DNA from: an uncultured Bacteroidaceae bacterium
GTDB taxonomy: Bacteria; Bacteroidota; Bacteroidia; Bacteroidales; Bacteroidaceae
DNA length: 64,000 nt
Direction of reading: 5' to 3'
NCBI GenBank assembly: GCA_934426255.1
Contig: CAKRYD010000004.1
Location: 51,156-115,155, forward strand
How positions within the stretch are numbered: position 1 is the stretch's first letter; each line of letters starts with the position of its first letter. Made by a program: the position numbers and the translations under genes. Positions 16,100 through 23,771 of this stretch are shown in pieces. Below the pieces are notes generated by a model, which worked only from the letters and a program-made list of their open reading frames with translations, was not told the origin of the DNA and ran no database searches.

Positions 16100-17263
16100 T
16101 TATTTGAAGTCTTCTGAGGTATATTCACCCGGCAGCTGCCGGCAATTGTATTGCGAAGCCATGACAAATCCGTAGGCTCCGGCCGAAAGTAGTGCCAGCA
16201 GGTCACCGCGGCTTACTGCGTCCAATTGTATGTCTGTATCGAACACATCGCTGCTTTCACAAATGGGCCCCACCACGTCGTAGGTCTCTTTGGGTGCACG
16301 GCTGCTCAGGTTCACGATTTGGTGGTGAGCCTGATAGAGGGCGGGGCGTATCAGGTCGGTAAAGCCGGCGTCTACGATGGCAAACTGCTTCGTTTTGGTC
16401 TTTTTCACCAGTATGGTGCGCGTAATGAGTGAGCCGCATTGTGCACACAGCGCTCTGCCCAGCTCGAAGTGGAGCGATTGGCCGGGGCGCAGCTTGAGAT
16501 GCTGGGCAAAAGTTGCGAAATATCTTTGAAAGTCGGGCACAGGGTGCTTTTCGGGCTGTGCATAGTCTACGCCGAGACCGCCTCCCACATTGATGCTTGG
16601 CAGTGTGGGGTAGCCTTTGCTCTCGAGCAGGTCCTGCAGCTCGTTTATCTTTTTGCTGAGGGCCTCGAAGCAGTCAAATTCCAATATCTGCGAACCAATA
16701 TGGAAATGCAGTCCGAAAAGTTCAAGATTCGCGGCTTTCATAACTGTCTGCACGGCCTTTTCCATGTCGTCGAGCGAAATACCGAATTTATTCTCTTCCA
16801 AGCCCGTTGTGATGTTCTTATGGGTGTGGGCATCGATGTTCGGGTTGATTCGCAGTGCTATGCGCGCTGTTTTCTGCTGCTCGGCAGCCAATTGGTCGAT
16901 GATTTCTATTTCGGGCAAACTTTCCACGTTGAAACAGAGTATGCCCCTTTCGATGCCCAGACGTATTTCCCGGTCGGTTTTGCCCACACCGGCATATACA
17001 ATCTTGTTGGCCGGTATTCCCACTTCGAGACAGCGTTCAATTTCGCCGCCGCTCACGCAGTCGGCACCAAAGCCGGCATCGCGCACATGGCGCAGTATTA
17101 CGGGATTGGCATTGGCCTTGACGGCAAAGTGTATCTCGGCCGCGGGAATGAGTGCGGCATAGCGCTTGGCCTCATCGAGCGTGCGGTCCAAAAGGTCGGT
17201 ATCATAATAGTAGAACGGCGTTTCAAGTTGTTCAAACCGCTCTTTCAGTGCATAGATTTCCAT
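16100..17263 (-). CDS. lysA: Diaminopimelate decarboxylase LysA
   Basis: The protein of 387 residues is a fold-type III PLP enzyme. The PLP lysine is in HFAVKANANP (Lys49), with HFHIGSQI and the GGGLGVDY phosphate-binding segment. CESSDVFD near the end supplies the substrate-binding Cys from the partner subunit. It turns meso-diaminopimelate into lysine, the last step of the pathway. It follows lysC by 6 bases, so the first and last steps of the pathway are co-transcribed. Confidence 0.95.
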   Translation of the reverse strand: MEIYALKERFEQLETPFYYYDTDLLDRTLDEAKRYAALIPAAEIHFAVKANANPVILRHVRDAGFGADCVSGGEIERCLEVGIPANKIVYAGVGKTDREIRLGIERGILCFNVESLPEIEIIDQLAAEQQKTARIALRINPNIDAHTHKNITTGLEENKFGISLDDMEKAVQTVMKAANLELFGLHFHIGSQILEFDCFEALSKKINELQDLLESKGYPTLPSINVGGGLGVDYAQPEKHPVPDFQRYFATFAQHLKLRPGQSLHFELGRALCAQCGSLITRTILVKKTKTKQFAIVDAGFTDLIRPALYQAHHQIVNLSSRAPKETYDVVGPICESSDVFDTDIQLDAVSRGDLLALLSAGAYGFVMASQYNCRQLPGEYTSEDFK

Positions 17264-17269
17264 CGTTGT

Positions 17270-18601
17270 TCAGGCTTGTTTCGGGGCATTGAATATACGG
17301 TCGCTCAAGGCCTGCAGAGCCTTTTTCTTGTCGGCTTCATGGATGATGAAGGAGATGTTGTGGTTGCTTCCGCCATACGAAATCATCCTTACGGGCACGT
17401 CTTTCAGGGCTTGCGTGATGGCCGACTCGAATCCTTTGTTGCAGGGGCGCAGGTCGCCCACCACACAGATGATGCACATGTCTTTTTCAACGTCAACCAT
17501 GCCATATTTTTTCAGTTCGGCAACGATATTGGCCAGATAGGCGTCGTTGTCGATGCTCATCGACAGCCCTACTTCTGATGTGGTTACCACGTCGATGCTT
17601 GTGTGGAACTGCTCGAATATCTCGAACACCTTGCGCAAAAACCCTGTGGCAAGCAGCATGCGGCTCGACACGATTTTCACCACCGTGATGTTGTCCTTGG
17701 CTGCCACGGCCTTGATTTTCCCCTCTTCCGACTCGTTGTTGATGATGGTTCCTTCGGCTTGGGGGTCCATGGTGTTGAGCAGTCTGACGGGCACTCCGGC
17801 AAATTTGGCCGGCTGCACGCAGGTGGGGTGCAGTATCTTGGCACCGAAGTAAGCCAGTTCTGCGGCTTCTTCAAAGTGAAGCTGGTGCACGGGCTGCGTG
17901 TTTTCCACAATGCGCGGGTCATTGTTGTGCATGCCGTCGATGTCGGTCCATATCTGTATTTCTTCCGCCTTGATGGCCGCCCCTATGAGCGAAGCCGTAT
18001 AGTCCGAGCCGCCGCGTTGCAGGTTGTCAATTTTGTTGTCGGCGTTCAGGCAGATAAATCCCTGCGTAATGAATATTTCCGTTTCGGGATGCGCGTCGAT
18101 AATCTTCGTGATGTGCTCGCTCAGGTAGCCCATGTCGGGTTCGCGGTTGGCATCGATGCGCATATAGTCGAATGCCGAAACCAGAGTCACCTTGATGCCT
18201 TTTTCTTTCAGGTAGTTGGTCATCATGTTGGTGCTCATCATTTCGCCTTTCGAGAGTATTTCCTTTTCGTCGTCGGCAGTCAGCTGTTTGCTGCTGCCTA
18301 TCACGAGCAGTCTTGTAAAGATTTCCTCCAGAATGGCGAGTGTTTCCTTTTTGGTTTCTTCTTTGTCGTAGAGCTCGTCTACGTGTTTCTTGTATTTTGT
18401 GCGCAGGGTGTTGATAAGGGCTTTTGCGCTTTCAAGATTTCCTTTCGAATAATAGTCGGCAATTTCGACCAGCGAATTGGTTGTGCCCGACATGGCCGAC
18501 AATACCACCACTTTTCTTTCGCCGTTGCAGATAAGGGCGGCTACTTCTTTCATGCGTTGCGGGGAACCCACCGAGGTTCCTCCGAATTTCAGTACTTTCA
18601 T
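17270..18601 (-). CDS. lysC: Aspartate kinase, monofunctional
   Basis: The 443-residue protein begins with KFGGTSVGS, the amino-acid kinase nucleotide site. It carries GGSDYTASLIGAAI in the kinase domain and tandem ACT domains from about residue 300 (VVKIVSSRMLLATGF, then DVVTTSEVGLSMSID). It makes aspartyl phosphate, the first step to lysine, threonine and methionine. The ACT domains suggest feedback control. Pairing with lysA suggests the lysine-specific isoenzyme. Confidence 0.93.
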   Translation of the reverse strand: MKVLKFGGTSVGSPQRMKEVAALICNGERKVVVLSAMSGTTNSLVEIADYYSKGNLESAKALINTLRTKYKKHVDELYDKEETKKETLAILEEIFTRLLVIGSSKQLTADDEKEILSKGEMMSTNMMTNYLKEKGIKVTLVSAFDYMRIDANREPDMGYLSEHITKIIDAHPETEIFITQGFICLNADNKIDNLQRGGSDYTASLIGAAIKAEEIQIWTDIDGMHNNDPRIVENTQPVHQLHFEEAAELAYFGAKILHPTCVQPAKFAGVPVRLLNTMDPQAEGTIINNESEEGKIKAVAAKDNITVVKIVSSRMLLATGFLRKVFEIFEQFHTSIDVVTTSEVGLSMSIDNDAYLANIVAELKKYGMVDVEKDMCIICVVGDLRPCNKGFESAITQALKDVPVRMISYGGSNHNISFIIHEADKKKALQALSDRIFNAPKQA

Positions 18602-18650
18602 TTCTTGCTTCTGTTCTTGTCTTGGCCGGCGCCCCTTTGCGCCCGCCTGT

Positions 18651-19331
18651 CTATTGTTGATTATATAAAGATGTCGTTTCTTCGATGCTGCCGTCTTCGC
18701 AGTTGAACACGCGCGAAGGTATCATTTTGAGCAATTGCAGGTTGTGCGTGCTCATGATGACGGCCGCACCCTTTTGCGAGATGGCATAGAGTATGTTTAC
18801 AATGGCTCTGCTGTTTTCGATGTCCAAATTGCCCGTTGGTTCGTCGGCAATGATCAGCGGAGGATTGTTGAGCATGGCGCGCGCTATGGCCACCCGCTGC
18901 TGTTCGCCGCCCGAAAGTTCGTGCGGGTAGTGGTCGGCCTTGTCGCTCATGTCCACTTGCTGCAGCACTTCAGCGATGCGCCTTGTGATGTCGGCTTTCT
19001 TCTTCCATCCCGTTGCCTTCAGCACAAATTCCAGATTGGCATTGACCGTGCGGTCGGGCAGCAACTGGAAATTCTGGAATATGGTGCCCAGCATGCGCCT
19101 CAGCTCCTGCAGTTTTTTGCGCTTCAATGTCTGCATGCCGAAACCCAGCACTTCTGTGCGCTCTCCTTTCACGGGCAAAACGCCATAGAGCGTGCGCAGC
19201 AGGGAAGTCTTGCCTGAACCTACTTTGCCTGTCAGAAAAACGAAATCGTTTTCTTTGACTTCCAGATTGACGTTTTTCAATATCCGGCGGTCGTCAATGC
19301 TGATTTCGGCGTTCTTGTAGTCTATGATCAT
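18651..19331 (-). CDS. ftsE: FtsE-like ABC transporter ATPase
   Basis: The protein of 226 residues has Walker A GKVGSGKT, a Q-loop in GTIFQNFQLL, the signature LSGGEQQRVAIARA and Walker B PLIIADEPTGNLD. The layout fits FtsE, which works with the membrane protein FtsX to activate peptidoglycan hydrolases at the division site. No ftsX lies next to it, so FtsX must be encoded elsewhere. It sits between hisIE and lysC, 13 bases after hisIE. A different LolD/MacB-like role cannot be fully excluded. Confidence 0.82.
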   Translation of the reverse strand: MIIDYKNAEISIDDRRILKNVNLEVKENDFVFLTGKVGSGKTSLLRTLYGVLPVKGERTEVLGFGMQTLKRKKLQELRRMLGTIFQNFQLLPDRTVNANLEFVLKATGWKKKADITRRIAEVLQQVDMSDKADHYPHELSGGEQQRVAIARAMLNNPPLIIADEPTGNLDIENSRAIVNILYAISQKGAAVIMSTHNLQLLKMIPSRVFNCEDGSIEETTSLYNQQ

Positions 19332-19344
19332 GGCCGTCAGTGTA

Positions 19345-19959
19345 TCAATGTTTTTTCCATCCCGGTTTGTGCCGGCTTGCCAGTTCGCTTGCCACGTCCT
19401 CGATGCGCAGCCCTTTGGCGGTCAGCAGCACTATCAGGTGGTAGAACATGTCGGAAGCCTCATACACCAGGCGCTCGTCGCTGCCATTGACGGCTTCTAT
19501 GACGGCCTCGAGGGCTTCTTCGCCTACTTTTTGCGCCATGCGGTTCAGGCCGTCCTTGAAAAGCGATGTGGTATACGATCCTTCGGGCATCTCACGGTGG
19601 CGTTTTTCTATGAAGTCCTGCAGCTCCGAGAGAAACTGCAGCGGATTGCTTTCGTTCTTTTCGCCCCAACAGGTATCGCTGCCCGTGTGGCAGGTAGGGC
19701 CTTCGGGGTGAACCTTTACCAACAAGGTGTCATTGTCACAATCGTTCTTGATGTCTACAAGGTGCAGAAAATGGCCGCTTTCCTCGCCTTTTGTCCAGAG
19801 ACGTTTACGCGTTCTGCTATAGAAGGTGACTTTTTTTGTTTCCAGCGTTTTCCGATAGGCTTCTTCGTTCATGAAGCCCAGCATCAGCACGTTTTTCGTG
19901 TCGGCGTCCTGTATGATGGCAGGAACGAGCCCGTTCAGTTTATTAAAATCTATGTTCAT
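19345..19959 (-). CDS. hisIE: Bifunctional phosphoribosyl-AMP cyclohydrolase / phosphoribosyl-ATP pyrophosphatase
   Basis: The 204-residue fusion has an N-terminal HisI domain and a C-terminal HisE domain. HisI metal and active-site residues are in LWTKGEESGHFL, KNDCDNDTLLVKV and GPTCHTGSDTCW. HisE motifs are in VGEEALEAVIEA and YEASDMFYHLIVLL. It carries out the second and third steps of histidine synthesis. It is the last his gene in the run, 9 bases after hisF. Confidence 0.95.
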   Translation of the reverse strand: MNIDFNKLNGLVPAIIQDADTKNVLMLGFMNEEAYRKTLETKKVTFYSRTRKRLWTKGEESGHFLHLVDIKNDCDNDTLLVKVHPEGPTCHTGSDTCWGEKNESNPLQFLSELQDFIEKRHREMPEGSYTTSLFKDGLNRMAQKVGEEALEAVIEAVNGSDERLVYEASDMFYHLIVLLTAKGLRIEDVASELASRHKPGWKKH

Positions 19960-19968
19960 GGTTCTACC

Positions 19969-20733
19969 TCATTGTAATCTTACCGGTATGCCTTCCTTGG
20001 CCAGATATTTTTTCAGGTCGGCAATTTTTATTTCGCCGTAGTGGAATACGCTTGCAGCCAGTGCCGCATCGCTTTTTCCTTCTACGAATGTGTCGCGAAA
20101 GTCTTCCATGCATCCTGCTCCGCCCGATGCAATGACGGGTATGGGCAGGTTGTCGGAGAGCATGGCCAGCTGCTCATTGGCAAAGCCTTTTTTTACACCG
20201 TCGTGGTTCATGCTGGTAAAAAGTATTTCACCGGCTCCTCTCGCGGCCGCTTCGCGCGCCCAGTCGAGCAGCAGCCGCTCCGTTTGTATGCGTCCGCCGT
20301 TCAGGTAGCAGTGCCATTGTCCGTTGGCTTCGAGCTTGGCATCGATGGCCACTACGCAGACTTGCGAACCGAAGTTGGCCGCAATCTCGTCGATCAGTCC
20401 GGGATTTCTCAAAGCGGCCGAGTTGATACTCACCTTGTCGGCTCCGGCGTTCAGCATACGCTCCACGTCGGCCAGTTCGTTGATGCCGCCGCCCACGGTG
20501 AAGGGTATCGACACTTCGGCCGCCACACGCTGCACCAGTTGCGTGAAGGTCTTCCGGCCTTCGTGGCTCGCCGTGATGTCAAGATAGACCAGTTCGTCGG
20601 CATTTTCGTCACTGTATTTCTTTCCCAGCTCTACGGGGTCGCCCGCCTGCCTCAAGTTGACAAAATTGGTGCCTTTCACCGTCTGCCCGTCCTTTACGTC
20701 AAGACAGGGAATGATGCGTTTGGCCAGACTCAT
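19969..20733 (-). CDS. hisF: Imidazole glycerol phosphate synthase subunit HisF
   Basis: The protein of 254 residues is a beta/alpha barrel with catalytic Asp residues in IPCLDVKDG (Asp11) and VVAIDAKLE, and phosphate-binding GGGINELAD and ASGGAGCMED loops. With HisH it makes imidazole glycerol phosphate and AICAR. It starts 3 bases after hisA, in the usual hisH-hisA-hisF order. Confidence 0.96.
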   Translation of the reverse strand: MSLAKRIIPCLDVKDGQTVKGTNFVNLRQAGDPVELGKKYSDENADELVYLDITASHEGRKTFTQLVQRVAAEVSIPFTVGGGINELADVERMLNAGADKVSINSAALRNPGLIDEIAANFGSQVCVVAIDAKLEANGQWHCYLNGGRIQTERLLLDWAREAAARGAGEILFTSMNHDGVKKGFANEQLAMLSDNLPIPVIASGGAGCMEDFRDTFVEGKSDAALAASVFHYGEIKIADLKKYLAKEGIPVRLQ

Positions 20734-20736
20734 GTG

Positions 20737-21474
20737 TTATTTGGTTTTTGATAGGAATTTCCTGGTCACTTCTTTCAACGACAGCTTGCCTTCATAGATG
20801 GCTTTGCCGAAAACCACGGCCGGTACTTTGGCCGCATTGAGCTCTTCGATGTCGTTGATGTTGCTGATGCCGCCGCTGGCGATGAGCTTGCACCGCCTGA
20901 AGGCCTTCATGATGCTTCGGTAGAGCTCTACCGAAGAGCCTTCGAGCATTCCGTCGCGGCTGATGTCGGTACACAGCACGTTTTTCACGCCTTTGTCGGT
21001 GATATATTCTTTCAGAAAGTCAAACAGCCCGATGGCGCTTTCTTCTTTCCAACCGTTGATGCTGATATGGCCGTCTTTCACGTCGGCACCGAGTATCAGG
21101 CGTTTGGCTCCATAGCGTGCCAGCCATTCGTCAAACAGTGCGGGCTGCGTTACGGCCACACTGCCCACGGTGGCCCATTCGGCTCCGCTATCGAAGACGG
21201 CCTCTATGTCGGCGTTGCTTTTGATGCCACCACCGAAGTCTACCTTGAGTTTTGTCTGCGAAGTGATGTCTTGCAACACTTTCAGGTTGACCACATGTCG
21301 GGTGCGCGCTCCGTCGAGGTCTACCAGGTGAAGCCGTCTGAACCCCATGTTCTCAAAATGCCTGGCCATGGCAGTGGGGTCGTCGCTGTACACTTTGACG
21401 GAGTCGTAGTCGCCTTTGGTGAGCCTTACGCACTTGCCGTCTATCAGGTCAATGGCCGGTATGGGTTCTATCAT
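20737..21474 (-). CDS. hisA: ProFAR isomerase HisA
   Basis: The 245-residue beta/alpha barrel starts IEPIPAIDLIDGK, with the catalytic Asp at residue 9 and the second one in CTDISRDGMLEG. The phosphate loops are VDFGGGIKS and LIASGGISNIND. It isomerises ProFAR to PRFAR in histidine synthesis. It is a paralog of the neighbouring hisF. Confidence 0.95.
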   Translation of the reverse strand: MIEPIPAIDLIDGKCVRLTKGDYDSVKVYSDDPTAMARHFENMGFRRLHLVDLDGARTRHVVNLKVLQDITSQTKLKVDFGGGIKSNADIEAVFDSGAEWATVGSVAVTQPALFDEWLARYGAKRLILGADVKDGHISINGWKEESAIGLFDFLKEYITDKGVKNVLCTDISRDGMLEGSSVELYRSIMKAFRRCKLIASGGISNINDIEELNAAKVPAVVFGKAIYEGKLSLKEVTRKFLSKTK

Positions 21475-21481
21475 AGGGATA

Positions 21482-22075
21482 TCAGGTTGTTTTCAAGAAA
21501 TTGTCCAGTATGGTCTCGCCGATGCTGCCGCTTTTTTCGGGATGAAACTGCGTGGCATAGAAGTTGTCTTTATGCAGCGAGGCACTGAAAGGCGTGATGT
21601 AGTCGTTGGCCGCCACGGTGTGGCTGCACAGGGGCACGTAGTAGCTGTGGATGAAATAGACGTAGGCTCCCTCATCGATACCCTTGTAGAGCGGTCCCTT
21701 GAGACGGGTCAGCGTGTCCCAACCCATGTGGGGAATCTTGAGATGGTGGTCGTCGGTGCAGAATTTCCTGACCGGCACGTCGAATATGCCCAGGCAGTCG
21801 GTGTTGCCTTCTTCGCTGTGGCTGCACATGAGCTGCATGCCGATGCAGATGCCCAATACGGGCTGGCGCAGGTTGCGTATCACATTGTCGAGCCCCCGTT
21901 GCCGCAGGTATTCCATGGTTTTGGCCGCTTCGCCCTGTCCGGGAAACACCACATGGTCGGCCTCCCTGATGGCTTGGGCATCGTCGGTCACGAGGGGCTC
22001 TATGCCCAGACGCTTGAGTGCATGCACCACCGAGTAGATGTTGCCAGCGTTGTATTTGATAACGGCTACATTCAT
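21482..22075 (-). CDS. hisH: Imidazole glycerol phosphate synthase subunit HisH
   Basis: The protein of 197 residues is a class I glutamine amidotransferase. The nucleophile is Cys77 in LGICIGMQLM, and the His/Glu pair is in FHPEKSG near the end. It feeds ammonia to HisF. It is the first his gene after proS, with a 16-base gap. Confidence 0.95.
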   Translation of the reverse strand: MNVAVIKYNAGNIYSVVHALKRLGIEPLVTDDAQAIREADHVVFPGQGEAAKTMEYLRQRGLDNVIRNLRQPVLGICIGMQLMCSHSEEGNTDCLGIFDVPVRKFCTDDHHLKIPHMGWDTLTRLKGPLYKGIDEGAYVYFIHSYYVPLCSHTVAANDYITPFSASLHKDNFYATQFHPEKSGSIGETILDNFLKTT

Positions 22076-22091
22076 CGTGCTTTTCGGGTGT

Positions 22092-23576
22092 TTAGTAGGC
22101 CCGGGCTATGATAACCTTGTGGCGGGCAGGCTTGCCGCTCACCATGTCGGTGCCGGGGTTGCTTTGGTCTACGTTGAGCGGTATGCAGCGTATGGTGGCC
22201 TGTGTCTCTTCCTTGATGCGTGCCTCGGTTTCGGGCGTGCCGTCCCACGGACACAGGAAGAAGCCGCCGCCGGCGATTCTTTTCTTGAACTCTTCGTAGT
22301 CGTGGCATTCGTAGATGTGGGCATCGCGATAGGCCACGGCCTTGCGGAAGATGTTTTGCTGCATATCGTCAAGAAGGTTTTTCACGTAGTTCTCCAATCC
22401 GTCGAGACCTACGGTTTCCTTCTCCAGTGTGTCGCGGCGCATCACCTCGGCCGTGTTGTTTTCCAGGTCGCGTGCACCGATGACGATGCGCACGGGCACT
22501 CCCTTCAACTCATAGTCGGCAAACTTGAAGCCGGGGCGTCGCTTGTCGTCGTCGTCAAACTTGACGCTGATGCCCATGCCTTTCAATGCGGCCGTCAGGG
22601 GTTCCACGCGGCGACGTATGGCTTCAAGGTCGTCGGCTGTCTTGTAGATGGGCACGATGACTGTTTGCAGCGGGGCGAGCCGCGGCGGGAGCACCAGGCC
22701 GTTGTCGTCGGAATGGGCCATGATGAGCGCGCCCATCAGGCGCGTGGATACGCCGAACGAGGTGGCCCAGGCATATTGCATCTTGTTGTCCTTATCGACA
22801 AACTGCACATCGAAAGCCTTTCCGAAGTTCTGGCCCAGGAAATGCGATGTGCCGCTCTGCAGGGCTTTGCCGTCCTGCATCATGGCTTCGATGGTATAGG
22901 TGTCGAGCGCACCGGCAAAACGCTCGGTCTCGCTCTTTACGCCCTGCACCACGGGCACGGCCATGAAGCCTTCCACAAAGTCGGCATATACTTTCAACAT
23001 CTGCTTGGCGCGGGCTTCGGCCTCCTCACGCGTGGCGTGGGCCGTATGGCCTTCCTGCCAAAGAAATTCGGAAGTGCGCAGAAACAGACGCGTGCGCATT
23101 TCCCAGCGCATCACGTTGCACCACTGGTTGCACAGTATGGGCAGGTCGCGGTAGCTGTGAATCCAGTTGCGGTAGGTGTTCCATATGATGGTTTCCGATG
23201 TGGGACGGATGATGTATTCTTCTTCAAGGCGCGCGGCGGGATCTACGACTAACTGCTTGGATTCTTCGTCGACTTTCAGCCGGTAGTGGGTCACCACGGC
23301 GCACTCTTTGGCGAATCCCTCGACGTGCTCGGCCTCTTTGCCGAAAAACGATTTCGGTATGAGCAGGGGGAAATAGGCGTTTTGCAGACCCGTCTCCTTA
23401 AACTTGTCGTCGAGTTCGCGCTGTATCTTTTCCCAAATGGAATATCCGTAAGGCTTGATGGTCATGCAACCTCTCACGTCGGCCTGTTCGGCCAGATCGG
23501 CCTTTACCACCAGCTCGTTGTACCACTTGGAATAATTTTCGCTACGTTTTGTCAGATTTTTCAGCTCTTTTGCCAT
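22092..23576 (-). CDS. proS: Prolyl-tRNA synthetase, archaeal/eukaryotic-like short type
   Basis: The 494-residue class II enzyme charges tRNA-Pro. It lacks the bacterial INS editing insertion. It has RPTSETIIWN and the motif 2 region CNQWCNVMRWEMRTRLFLRT, the C-terminal anticodon-binding domain and a final zinc-like domain ending RAY. The start at 23576 (MAKELKNLTKR) is preferred over an upstream in-frame codon at 23684. A perfect -7 box at 23597-23604 lies between them. It leads the eight-gene proS-his-ftsE-lys run. Confidence 0.95.
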   Translation of the reverse strand: MAKELKNLTKRSENYSKWYNELVVKADLAEQADVRGCMTIKPYGYSIWEKIQRELDDKFKETGLQNAYFPLLIPKSFFGKEAEHVEGFAKECAVVTHYRLKVDEESKQLVVDPAARLEEEYIIRPTSETIIWNTYRNWIHSYRDLPILCNQWCNVMRWEMRTRLFLRTSEFLWQEGHTAHATREEAEARAKQMLKVYADFVEGFMAVPVVQGVKSETERFAGALDTYTIEAMMQDGKALQSGTSHFLGQNFGKAFDVQFVDKDNKMQYAWATSFGVSTRLMGALIMAHSDDNGLVLPPRLAPLQTVIVPIYKTADDLEAIRRRVEPLTAALKGMGISVKFDDDDKRRPGFKFADYELKGVPVRIVIGARDLENNTAEVMRRDTLEKETVGLDGLENYVKNLLDDMQQNIFRKAVAYRDAHIYECHDYEEFKKRIAGGGFFLCPWDGTPETEARIKEETQATIRCIPLNVDQSNPGTDMVSGKPARHKVIIARAY

Positions 23577-23596
23577 ATATTTTGTTGATTTTGTTG

Positions 23597-23604
23597 CAAA
23601 GTTA
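23597..23604 (-). promoter_or_regulatory. -7 box TAACTTTG for the proS-his-lys run
   Basis: A TAnnTTTG match on the minus strand, 20 bases before the proS ATG. It is the only promoter I can see for the eight genes down to lysA. The gaps inside the run are 3 to 49 bases. Confidence 0.65.
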
Positions 23605-23701
23605 CTGCAAACGCGGTGAAAGGCAAAACGAAAAGCAAGGTTTTTGGACTTTTCGGAGTTTGCAGGGCTTTTGCAGTGGTGCAAAAGGCTGGGCTGCGAA
23701 T

Positions 23702-23742
23702 AAAAACGGAAGCCCTCGGTTTTTCGTGCCGTGGGCTTCCGT
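23702..23742 (-). terminator. Terminator of the BspA-like gene
   Basis: On the minus strand a perfect 10-bp stem (23733-23742 with 23706-23715) is followed by five T residues. It starts 30 bases after the BspA-like stop. Confidence 0.75.
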
Positions 23743-23771
23743 TGAATTACGGTGTATGAGGCGGCTGCCTT

